From the NCBI RefSeq assembly GCF_028769735.1, contig NC_088173.1, positions 62,590,421-62,654,420 of the forward strand: a DNA stretch of 64,000 nucleotides, given 5' to 3'. Source of the DNA: Zonotrichia leucophrys gambelii. Lineage: Eukaryota; Chordata; Aves; Passeriformes; Passerellidae. The notes beneath the pieces are model-generated. The model did no database searches, was not told the DNA's origin, and was given only the letters and a program-made list of their open reading frames with translations. Shown here one piece after another: positions 23,636 to 34,934 of this stretch (position 1 is its first letter; every line of letters begins with the position of its first letter). The translations under genes were made by a program, and so were the position numbers.

Positions 23636-26600
23636 TACTTCCTAATCTGATGAATTGCCTTTAGCTTCATGTTCATATTGCCTTGTCCAATCCAGTTTTT
23701 TTCCTATCATTCAGTCCTCTGACCTAGCATAAGCTACTTCATGACCCTGGCTCATTTATCTTCTCTACTACCCTTCTCAGTTCACTTTTTCCCTTTTTGC
23801 TAGAATGGCACCATCTAAAGTTCTGCAAATGATATATTAATGTCATCAAAATTCTACAGTGTCTGGACTCAGTAATATCTGGAGGACTAGATACTAAGGA
23901 CCTGTCCCCCTTTATTTAGAAGAGAATTTTGTGATATGTACCGCATCATATAATCCTAGAGTCCCTGGATATGGGGTGAAGGAAGAAGAAATAAAAAGTC
24001 CCCTTACTCACTGCCCCACTGCAGTAGGCTTTTGACATTTTGCAAAGGCATAAGTTCAGAACAGAATGGTGTGGAGTGATTCTTAAAGGCTCCTCTTATA
24101 ATTTAAAAAGATATTTCAAGTCCTCAGTATCTTTCAGAAGACAGTGGCACTTTTCAAGTTTGCAGCACAACACTTGTTTTAAACTGAAACAGTCTATCCT
24201 CAAATTTTAGCTGTTTGCATTTGTTGTTCATGATTCAAAACAGCACGTCTACTTTTGCAAGTCTTAAACTTCCAACATATTCATTCAGTAAGACTATGCA
24301 TCTAAGGAAGTGACTCCTATACATTTTAAGGTACTGTAAAACAACACCAATCAAACAGCGCTAATACAGTGATCTGTCCTAATCCTTCCCTGATCTGTCA
24401 CTTGTGTCTTTGTAAATTTTCATTAAGAAGACCTGAGGAAAAGCTGCAAACAAAACCACCACAGACAGAAAAATGATTTCTGGTCAGCTTCCTACTCTGA
24501 GGAAAAAGCAATGGATAGAGTATAATGGAGCACAGGGAGCAAAGACCTGCATGTCTCAGAGGGAGGACTTTTTAAGTGTGTATGGAACTGTGAATTCCTT
24601 CTGAAAGATTGGTTTTGGAAAGTGAGCTAGAAAAGTAAGAAAAAACAGTTTTGCACCACCATGAACTTATGATAGTCGAACTGTTTTTCTCCTGTGTTTA
24701 TCCCTAACATCTCAGATTTTATTTTGATTTTATAGTACATTAAGAAAGCATTAATATGTAAAGTAAAACAGTGCGCACGTTGATTATGCCTCAGTAAATA
24801 CATAACATTGGTTTATATCCATTTGACTAAAACTAGGAAAGAATCTGCATTTGTGTATTTCATCTGCCAAAATACTGCTGGAATTTGAAGTTAGACCTTT
24901 AGAAAAGCTAGAACTCTTTACCATGTGATCAAATTAATATACAGAAATATATTTTAAAAAATGTTATACAAAAGCAAACTCTTACACATAGATCATTTTA
25001 AGATTATTAAGGCATTTAAAAATCAGGAAACATTCTTGTTTCAGCCTAGAGTGTTAAAATTACATAAGGCACAGACTTCATATGAAAACTAGGTGAAGGA
25101 AAGATTTTTATGAAGTATTATATCATCTTCTACTGAGAAACAGAATGAATGCTGTGGTGAAAGAAAAGACTATCTTTCACCCCTTATCAAACACACCTGC
25201 AGACAATAAAAGAAGACTGACATTATTTTCAACTCATGCAATCTCTTCATCATCTTCTTAAGTAGACAACACTGAAGTAATGCTGTGACAACAAATATTT
25301 GCTATCTTCAATTAACTTATTTCAGCATCCTGTCTCCCTCTGTTCAAAACGTTATTTCTGAAATTTTACTAATATCTATAGCTTCTTGGGCTTCAATAGA
25401 CTACATTTCTTGGAGAAGGGTAGCATTGCTTTTGGTTTGTAAGATAGAACTGAAATTGTTCCCTGAATGAAGCCATTTACTTTGAGTACACTTGCTATAT
25501 TTCTTGTATTGAAATACAAATTTTCTGGTGTAATATAACTTAGAAAAAAAAATCATGCCTAATCACAGGATTCTACAGCATTTGGTCTGTTCAGCCGTAA
25601 CTTTGATGTATATGGAGTTTATTTATTATGCATTTTTCTTTGAGGGTGGGTTCGCTTTTCTCTGTAATGAATGATTGCCTTTTGTTTCTTTGCTTCTTCT
25701 ACTCTCCACGCAAAAGCCACCGAGATTTATACAGATGAACTTTTAGATAGCATGAGATGTGACTTCAGGTCAAATCCAGGGATTATTTACACCAAAACAA
25801 TAAAATGTATTGCATTTTATAGTGATTTAAGTCTGGATCACAATATTGAAGATATTATGAAAGGAAACCACCTGTCATCATTGCAGTACTGGAGATCCAG
25901 CCTTCCGTTTTATTAGTTATACAGACAAATCCTCCAGCAATGGGCTGAATATTTCCTTTTAACATTTGTGTGATGTTCAGTAGACCATTTACAGGTTCAT
26001 TTTATTTGAGAAAATGTACCATCATTTATCTTATCCTGTGCAAGTCCTGCATGTCCTATGACAGTTTTCATTTAGATGGTTATTATTCACTTCTTTTTTG
26101 ACTTCCTATTCTTTGCAGTCCTGTCTGGTGATGGAATTTCTCCCTTTAGTAATTCCTTTCCATTTTTGTATGGATTCCATTCCTCTGTATGATTGAATTT
26201 ATCGTGTTTATATACAAACTAATCTTGGCAGGTTAACTCTTTCAGCACTTACATCTGCAGACACCCAAAGGCTGCACACTTTTGCTTCTTGTCAGTTTCC
26301 AAAAATTTTGTTGGGTATGTGCAAAGGGAAATACTGCCATTTTTATTCTGGACAAATATAGCTCAAAGTCACAGAACATTAAAACAGATGAGCCTCTTTG
26401 TCAGTTTTGAAAATATAATGACTATTTGTTTGACAGTGGCTTTTCTTTTGAGATGCCGCACTAACTCCTTCATGTGTCTGTGGTGCATGTAAATTATTGA
26501 GTTTCACATAACTTTGACAGCTCTTGCTTTTACATGTAGCTAGTCAGTAATTAAAATGCACAAGTCTGAAATTAGAGACATCATAGTATTTTACATTTGA

Positions 26601-29377
26601 TTCAAACTTTAAGCCTTAATTTCTGGTTTTGTTTTGTTTGTTTGCTCAAAGTTCCTAGCTAAGGTTTTTTAATGCAGCCTAAGATAAGCTTACTCTTTTT
26701 CATAGACTCTGTTAAAAGTACAGAAAGCCTTAAGTTTTCTCTGTGAATTTACTTGATGTTACACCAGTACCACTTTCAAAATGCTGCTGGTATTATTTTT
26801 CTTGTATGAATCCATCCATGTGGTAAGTGGTCAGAACAGGGTCTCCATACAGTTTGGATCACTTGTTTGACCTGCAAGGTAAACTGTGAGCGGGTTGGTA
26901 AACAGGAAAGCAAGTCAGCTTTGGCTCTGTAAGGAGACTGGATAATTCAATAAAGGGGTGCCATGGATGTATGAAAGCAGGGAATTGGATTCACCTCAAG
27001 CTTTCCTCTTTTTTTCTATTTAATGGAATTAGGTTTTCCTCACCCCGCTTGCATTTATCCCTTCAAGATAACCCATTAGTTGAATTCTGTTATGAATAGC
27101 TCTAAGTTTCCTTATTGATCACAAATTTTGGTCTTCTTGCCTAATATTTTTGTTCACTTACTTAGCAGTTATATAGTTTGCTACTTCTTCCAATAATCCT
27201 TTGCTAAGGATACTTGGCCTGGTTGCTCGGTGTCAGAGGAGGATCAGGACCTAAATCTCCCCTTTGCTTTACTGTATTTCCCTTTTCTGCTTCCTCATAG
27301 TTTTGGGATCAAACAAAGCAAGAAGTTCTTTAATGAAAAATCTCTTCTTCTGAGTATTTGTATTCTATTCCTCATTTCTCTCATTTGGCATATGAATTTC
27401 TTAGCTGTTGTACATTTAGCACTTCCCAATCTGTTCTCAGCTGTCCAGATGTTATTAATTAGATCTGGAAAATATGATGCAAAACCCTCTCTCTGAATAT
27501 TAGCTGGAATTTAAATATGAATGAGGATCCCTACTTGACCTTGCTGAGGCAAAGAGTGTTAGTAATTCTGCTGGGGCATCTTACAGCTGAATTTAAGGAC
27601 TCTTCTGCTAACTGAACTTGTGCTAATTTTTTGAGGGAAAACTTTCTAATTGCATACAATTTTTTTACAATGCAAAGATTAGTATTATTTCAGTGAAGAA
27701 TTAAACTATCATAATATTTTTTTGAAAAAGACAGGTAAAAGTGAATTTGGGAAAACTAATATAAATCTTTATGGAAGGTATAATTTGTGCAGCTCTGCTC
27801 TAATTACTGCAAGCATGTTTTTAAAAGGAAAGTCTGAGAACTTTCAGGTTGGGTTGTTGTTTTTTTTTTTTTTGTTCTCTTTTGGTTTGGGGTTTTTAGA
27901 CAAGAACTTTCATTGTGGGGAATGTTGAAAAGTATTAAATAATTCAGGTTAGGCTTCTTGTAATGATGTTTAATGTTTTGCTAAAAACGTATCAGTATAA
28001 TATACAGAGTAGTTTTTGATAAATGATCTAATATATGTTCATTAAATGGAAAATATAACATACACATTAATGTACATATCTATTGAGTCATTGAGGGAAA
28101 TCTTCTTTCCCAATGTAGACTAGGTGTGGAAGTTGATTTGGTGATCTCACTGTGCCAAAAGCATGAAGGGGGCTTTCCCTGACCTTTTTTAAAGTTGCAA
28201 AAGCCCCTGGCTCCCAAAAATTTCTGCAGTTCAGTTTGCAGCTATCAGTTTGGGAATGATTTTGCAAATCTTATTGAATACACCAGATATACATGCATTT
28301 GAGTTGTTTTTTTCCCCTCCTTAGAATAATTCAATGATAGACTCATCCTGCTACCTTTTATTGTCTTCATTTTATGTGAGATCTGGGAGTACTCAAATGC
28401 TCATGATTAAGAAGAATGTAAAATTGTCATTAATAGTTCTGTTACTTCTTTAGTACTGGGACACATTTCTTGTCACACCTTCTGGGTGTCACTTTGGGTA
28501 TTTTTGGCAGTGATGTTAGAACAAGCAACTTTTGTTGGCACATAGTTGTTTTCAGGGTTTTCATGATCTAAGCTAATATATTAGCAATGCAACACAAGCA
28601 CTATTATTTCTAAAATTTGATTACTTTGATTAATGTGAAAATATATCATTTTTAGGCTCAGAAATGTGTTAATCTAGAAATCATCACTAGAAAATGCCTT
28701 AAATCCAGAGAAGATGTAAAATTGATATTTTTGTCATTCCATTCAAAGATACATTATAATTTCAAACTTATTACAAGTCAGTTAAATACTTCAGCATAAT
28801 GTTAGTGGCCTGTTATCTGTGTTTTAGGACAGCACATTTTTAATATCCTTCTTACTCTATCACTGTTAGAATCTTGCCTTGTTCTTTTCTTAATATTCTC
28901 CAATTGTCCTTTTTGCCTGCATGTGCATTAAGTCTTAATCACATAGTGTTGAAGACTGCTGCTGTGGCTATATATAGACTTTCATATTTACAATATCAAC
29001 AGTGCCTATCTGCAGACATAAGGATTGAGATTTCTCTTTTATATCTGTGTATTTATTTCTGTAAAATACTTAGTGTATATATATCTATGTAACTGTACAT
29101 ATATTCATGCTTCATGATGATTCTTTCCTCTCTTGTCAGGTTCACAAACCATAAATCAGAATTTCAACTACATTATGAATATCACTTCAGATATGACATT
29201 GACTAAGATTTCTTAAGGATAAATAGTTATACACTAAGTATAGTATTTTATACATTATAATTTTTTTTCTTATGTTCTCAGACTTTTTTGTCTTCAGATC
29301 ATCATTTTTTCAACACAGAAAAATTAAAAATAATATATGTAGAACCATACAACCATTTTTTTTTTTTTGTATCAGGC

Positions 29378-30230
29378 CTGTGGAGGCTTTCTAATCCAGA
29401 CCCCCTACTCAGAGAAGTTTTTATTAGGTTTGTTGCTCAATGCTTTGTCCAAGGAGAGAGGTTTCAGAACTTCTTGAGAGTTTGACCAGCTTGCTAAAAA
29501 AACCCACAAACCAACCAAACCACACACCCAAACAAAAATGAAAAAGACAAAACCACTTACTATCCAATCAGTATTTTCACCTTTAAGGGGAGTATAGTCC
29601 CATTTTCTCTTTATTCTCTGATCAGATAGCTGTGTATATACATATAAATACATATCTGTTCTCCTGAGCTTTTTCTTCTTCTAGCTAAACAGACCCAGTT
29701 CTCTCAGCCTGTCCTTATGTACTCTGTGCTCCAGAATTTAAGTCTCTGGGTGGCCTCTGATGGACTTATTCTAGTATGCCAGTGTCTTTCTGACAATGAG
29801 GAGCTCAAAACTGGACACAGGATTCTAAATGGAGTCTTAGAAGTGCTGAATAAAGGGGGAATATCTCCTTCCTTATCCTATTGACTATATTCTAAATAGT
29901 ACAATCTGGGATGCATTGGACCTCCCTCACAGCAAGAGCACATTTCTGGGATGTTTTCCACTTATTTTTCACCTGGATCCTAGATTTCTTTCTGCAGAAA
30001 TGCCTTCTAGGCAACTGTCTCCCAGTCTCTACTTGCCTAGGGTTATTCCAACCTGGATGAAGAATGCTGCATGTGTTTTTATTTATCTTCAGGAGGTTCC
30101 TGTCTGATCGTGGCTCCAGTGTGAACAGGTCCCTGTGAAGAACAGCCTCCAGAAAATTGCTTGCTCTCCTCATTGCACACAAACCTGCTGAGAATGAACT
30201 TCATCCCACACACCAATCACTGAATCTCAG
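29378..30230 (-). mobile_element. Old CR1 LINE fragment covering RT end to 3' region
   Basis: Reverse-complement CR1 blocks appear in the right order: TTGTTGCTCAATGCTTTGTCC (29428-29448), CAGTTCTCTCAGCCTGTCCTT, GTGCTCCAG, AGCTCAAAACTGGACACAGGA, GAATATCTCCTTCC, TCAGGAGGTTCCTGTCTG, AACAGGTCCCTGTG and AAACCTGCTGAG. The last corresponds to the FADD-downstream region of RT. Divergence is clearly greater than in the 12.3-kb copy, and an A/C-rich stretch (about 29495-29560) has replaced or been inserted into part of the 3' region. Minus-strand frames at 29405-29653 and 29892-30182 are interrupted and noncoding. Edges are approximate. Confidence 0.85.
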
Positions 30231-30699
30231 AGCAGGGGACTGTGGGATATAAGACAAGCATGTTTCCCAGCAAGAGTTTTCTATGTTCAAAAAGTAGTAC
30301 AGATATTTCCCTGGCTTCTTAGGAATAATACAAATTCAGCAAAGGAATGTCTCTTATTAAAAACACCAAGATGTTGTTAGATATGAATTTGTGTAAATTT
30401 GACATTTCATTGTTTATGTTGAACAAAAATATTTCAAGAAGTTCAGATTTGCAGTTAGAAAACATTTTTAGATTGTTCCTCTATAGCATAAAAATCCCTG
30501 AAGAATTTGTACTCACTGAGTACAAATCATGATACAGTCCTGACGATACAAAGCTTAGTACTGAATTCATTAGTTGATCAAGTATGATTTAGTGTATCAA
30601 ATAGGATTAAATGAAAATATTGTAGGGTTTGGATTATTCTTGTGAGAGTTCATTGTTCTATTGTTGTTGGGTTTTGTTTTATTCTATTAAACCCAAGCA
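30231..30699. other. Unique noncoding stretch
   Basis: No gene is seen. The segment between the old CR1 and the GC-rich island is AT-rich, with T/G runs near 30660-30690. Confidence 0.7.
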
Positions 30700-31165
30700 T
30701 TTAGACTCTGTCTTTTTACCCCTTTGGGCTCCCAGAGCCATAAGGACACTACAGCAGGCCCTAATGACTTCAGCAAGGAACCTGCAGGGCTGTCCTGGTC
30801 TGTGCATGCAGGAGGCCCAGCTGAGTTCAGCCCTGGGCATGCAGTTCTTGGTGAGCTGTGCCCAAGGTGTGCCTGGCCCAGCCTTGTCTGTCCTTGCTGT
30901 GTGACTCCACGCCCGACGTGCAGGCTCCTCGTCTCCTGACATAGGCTCTCACTTGGTTCCCAGCTGGTCTTTGGATCTGGCTCTTGATGGTCCTGACTGG
31001 AGCCCATGAATTGGACTTCAAATCTGCTTTTGTTCCCTAGTCTGGAGTTGTTGCTGGCCCACGTTCCAGAAGCTGGCTCTGGTCAGAACCTGTGGAGCAG
31101 GCCTGTGTCAGGGTCACCAGCTCATGGCCGACCTTCCCTTAGGGAACGATGTCACCTCTCTTGTC
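30700..31165. repeat. GC-rich repeat-like island, unclassified
   Basis: This segment of about 465 bases is sharply GC-richer than both flanks. It contains several CpGs (for example CACGCCCGACGTG near 30909), unusual for this CpG-poor window. Five overlapping frames of 61-106 codons on both strands simply reflect low stop density. The composition and abrupt edges suggest an inserted repeat such as an LTR. On the minus strand an AATAAAA string follows just beyond the island (about 30678-30684), as a polyadenylation signal might. I do not recognise the family and found no second copy here. A small CpG island is an alternative. Confidence 0.4.
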
Positions 31166-34100
31166 TGTGCCAGCAGGGTAAAAGTCTATACCAAATTAAT
31201 CCTGAAGGAATGTTATGACTATATTTTTGGCTAAATTTTAATTTTATATTGTCTTTTGCACTTTTATTATCCAACTAATTTTCCATTTAGCATAATTGAC
31301 ATTTCTCCTTTCCCTGTAAAGGTTTTCTGGCAGATCATGAGCAAAACACAACTAACACAGTACAATACAAAATGAGGCAGATTTCTCTGAAGAAATCTGT
31401 CTGCTACATAAAGTGTATTTTTCCATAAGTCCTCATGACCAGTTCTTTAAAGACAGCAAAAATGAAAACAAATTATCAGTACAACTAAAATATTTTTTTT
31501 TCTATATCTTTGCATAGAAGACAGGAAGGTGCCTTGTCAGCTGAGCTAAAACAGGATGAGTGTACAGTACGTATGAAGGGCTATGTCTGATTTTATTGCA
31601 TTTTATATCCACTTAACTTACACTTTGTACTGGTAGAGAAAGACATCAACAGAAAGCCGAGACTGAACTGAGACTCGTATATCAAAACAAATTTAGTTGA
31701 AGCTTAGAGAAACTTCATCTGTGGTTTTTGGAGTATTTTAAAAAACTTCAAATTCCTCAATCTTTTATGCACTTCACTTGAAAAACAGATTGCTTTGTAT
31801 TATGAAGACTGTATGAAAGTAATATTGCAATTTCTCTTCTTTATTATCTGAAATAAGGAAATTTCAAGTTTCTTTTTCCATGTGCATTATAAAGAACACA
31901 GCATAACAAGAAGTGAATTTCTTTTTCCATCTTATTGAATTTGTTCCTATTTTAGTTTGCACTGAGGGTTATGTGACAGGGTTAGAGAAGAAACCTATTT
32001 TTGAGAAGTAAACTCTAACTAGGTCAACAGGAAAGAGTGATTTGATCTCTGAAGCAGCCCCTCCTCCCTGGTTTACCTTGTATTAATCTCAAAGGACTCG
32101 TTATCTTCTCACAAACTAACACACAACAACAATGAGATTTGTAAAGAGTATTTCAAGTCCCTTCCATTCTAAATATTTACTGATCTTTCTATATATTTCT
32201 TTATTAAATATTATAGCAGCATTTATGATAATTTTCTTATTTATGTGTATTTGTAATAAAAGTGTTAATTCTATTATTTCTTTTATTTATTCTTTTAAAT
32301 GTTTTTAATAATTGAATCCAAGCATTAGAAATTAATTTTCTCAACTTTCTATTAGCCTTCCTTGTTACCTCTAACACCTTATTACCTGATAGCTAATTTA
32401 GTGGTTATTCTCTTTTTATCTAGTACAGCTGTTCTACTGTTTATGTGGGAGGGATCTGAGCTTTGTGTTATTGTAAGGTTCATTAATGTAAAGCATTAAA
32501 ATATTCATCCTGAAGGTCAAAAGGAACATTTGAAGATGATAGATAAATAGAAATACAACTGTTTTGGTGAGGTGGGGATTTGGTTGCTGTTTTTGGCAGT
32601 TGTGATTTTGGTTGGTTGGGGTTTTTTTGTTTATTTTGGGGAGAGGTGTTATTTTTTGTTGTAGTTTTTGGTTTTGCTTTAAGGTTTGGTTTTTTTTTTT
32701 TTTTTCTTTTTCTCCTATTTTAAAATAGACTGTTCAGTAGAATTGCTCTCTTTTTAGGACATATTTTTTAAAATTTTTCTCAATGTGATTTCAACATTAA
32801 TTTTAAAACATGGCTCTCCTCTCCAGCCACTAGGCTATGAAAATGGAGATCTGGCTATTATGTCTCTCACCTAGTCAAAGTCACTTAGAACCCTTGTTTT
32901 GTCAAATACACATATTTCACACTGAGGGAGATACAAGGATACTTCCATATTCCTGATTATTTGTAGCTGATGACCAAAATGTTTTGGCATGATGAATGCT
33001 TTTTTTTCTACAGTAAAACTTAGCCTGCTGAAAATGAGTGCAAAGTAAGGTATGCTTCTTGTGCTTCACAGTTAGAGAATCTGAAGTGTTATTTCAAGGC
33101 AGGAAAAATGCCATGGCTTAGAACAAGGGGTAAGGCAGAAACAAATTATGTGCTCTCTGTTACTGTAGTTTTTCCTGTACTTGGCATGCCAGACAAACTG
33201 TGTAAGTTTCCTGGCAACTCTATTGTGTTTTCAGTTATAAAAAGTCATTATAAAAATACCTCATTATGTTGTTGGTAAATACTTTCTTTTTAAAAACAAA
33301 GTATCTTTTCACCCTCTGTGTGAATACTTGCCCATCATTCCCCATTACATGTTGCTTCATATGAATACAGGTCAGGATATTACTGCAGATGGGAATTGAT
33401 GTCAGGTCAGAGAGAAACGGTGGAGAGGAATTGATATTCATAAAAAAAACCCACCAAACAAAAAAAAATGCATTGTGCTTATGGAGCAAATGAGTGCCAT
33501 GGATTTCTGTAAAATAGATTGTCCTTATTCTTGGAAAATTAGTGAGGCTTGACTCTTTCCATGCACTGTCAGTCCTATCTGCTTGTGTTTGCTTGTTGTG
33601 CTCCTGTGCAATGTTCAGAAAACCTGAAGTTTTCTGGGAGTATGGCACCCTAAATGCTGGCACTAACCCTAACACAAACACAGAGGTGATGTTTAGTCTT
33701 TTTTTCTGCAAGCAGACTAAGCTTGAGTGATACACTACCTGTTGTGTATATCTGTTATTCAAAAGAAAAAAGAAACAATGCAACTTTGTCTTGGTTCTTG
33801 ACTTCTGCTTTCACCCTGTTTCATCCATCCCAGCTCCCTGTGCCTTGGCATCTAATGTTTTCAGACTCTGCAACCATTTCAAGCCCAGTACAGAAGTCCT
33901 TTCTACTCTGCTTTGCAACCTTGTCAGCCCAGGCCTTGCAGGGTTTTTATATCCCAGCTTTTCAAGCTGTGACAGTCTGAGTTCTTTAGCCTTTATTTAT
34001 TGTAGACATACAGGTCTTGGCAGCTAAATTTCCTGCACATTTGGAGATCACAGACACAGAAATAAGTTTCAACTCGCACAGTATGCAAACAGAAAAGTGA

Positions 34101-34859
34101 AAAGAGTTATTGAAAGTGGAGTACAGAGGGATAAAAAGAGAAAACAAGCCACAAGCAGAGGAAAGGGACTGGAGTAGCTGGCAGAGTTGCTATGCTGGGA
34201 TTAGGTCCCAGCAGAGGTTGATAAACTGTTCCTACATCGTCCTGCAAGTTGTCCTCCCCATGTAGCCAGGAGGGCTGGACAGCCTGTTTCCCAGGCCTTA
34301 CACACAAATGTCAAATAGGAAGCTGCTAGTGTGAAGCAGTCAAAGAAATAATAGAAAGGTGCTTCTCCTGAGTCCTGCATCTCAGTTCAGGAATTACTAG
34401 CTGGAGAGCAAGTATCCTGAATGAGCTGCAGCAGGATTCAGGGAGGTACTGGGGGATGTAGAAGTCAGTGAAAAAACAGGGCTCTGCTGGTGATGCGTTT
34501 GATTCCTCCCAACTATCTACATCCCCAGCTGAGACAAATTAAATCAGGAGTATACAGTTTTATTCCCTAAATGAATCCTAATAATCTTAAGTGTACTCCA
34601 AGACAACAAAAATAAGGAATTTTTAGTCCACTTCTAATGCATATATACACAGAGTTCTCTATTAAGAAACAGATTTTTATTTTTCATCTCTACAGCTTTC
34701 TAAGTTAATCAAAATTCTATGCAGACCAGAAAACATAGATGTATTCACAAAAAGTTTTGTTACAGACAAAATGAGGTAGCTCAGAACATTACCAGCCTGG
34801 CATTTTTTTTTTTAATCTGAATGAGTTTGAGCATTTTTACTATTTTAAGTTTTTTTTAG
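31166..34859. other. Unique noncoding stretch with G/T-rich tract
   Basis: No gene is accepted. A G/T-rich tract lies at 32560-32710. The longest open frame of the window (182 codons, minus, 33235-33783) is here. It has runs of F and K, no recognisable domain, and crosses a short A-rich segment near 33445-33470. A C/T-richer patch at about 33800-33970 and a mixed patch at 34100-34460 are unclassified. Confidence 0.65.
32560..32710. repeat. G/T-rich low-complexity tract
   Basis: About 150 bases on the plus strand are almost free of C and consist of T runs broken by GG and GGGG groups, such as GGTTGGTTGGGG, ending in a T run of about 16. Closely spaced G groups could allow weak two-tetrad quadruplexes. 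It may derive from an old A-rich tail read on the other strand. Confidence 0.85.
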
Positions 34860-34929
34860 GAATACTGCATGAAAATGCAGAAAGTCATCCAACAACATGG
34901 AAAAAAAATTCCTGTGTGGGAATTGGCTG
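34860..34929 (+). other. Candidate 70-nt internal exon (unconfirmed)
   Basis: A strong 3' splice-like signal (TTTTAAGTTTTTTTTAG, ending 34859) is followed by 70 bases and then a good 5' splice-like signal (CTG then GTAAGC from 34930). Two of three phases are open. One reads EYCMKMQKVIQQHGKK then IPVWELAG, with balanced composition. A length of 70 is not a multiple of three, so skipping would shift the frame. I know no matching gene, and there is no neighbouring exon to anchor it. Splice-like pairs at this spacing also occur by chance, so treat it as a lead only. Confidence 0.2.
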
Positions 34930-34934
34930 GTAAG

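Larger units (their letters stand above)
21268..29377. other. Mostly unique noncoding stretch
   Basis: No gene is accepted. The first part (21420-21930) is GC-richer and carries a decayed minus-strand frame described separately. A 14-bp tandem duplication lies at 23608-23635. Poly-T and T/G runs lie near 27858-27900 and 29360. Frames such as 25671-25916 (81 codons) and 27230-27496 (88 codons) are balanced enough to look protein-like on the page but resemble no family I know and have no supporting neighbours. Confidence 0.65.

Noticed and set aside
23943..24030. Possible CR1 3' tip (CATCATATAATCCTAGAGTC)
   Set aside because: Only a few scattered matches to the CR1 terminus, and the order breaks down after about 20 bases.
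25671..25916. 81-codon frame with balanced composition
   Set aside because: No recognisable family, no convincing acceptor at its start, and length well within chance expectation.
30679..31218. Several overlapping 61-106-codon frames on both strands
   Set aside because: They overlap in the GC-rich island, where stops are rare; none has codon pattern or similarity favouring one over the others.
33662..33673. Short TTAGGG-like pair on the minus strand
   Set aside because: Only about two units; far too short to call an interstitial telomere array.
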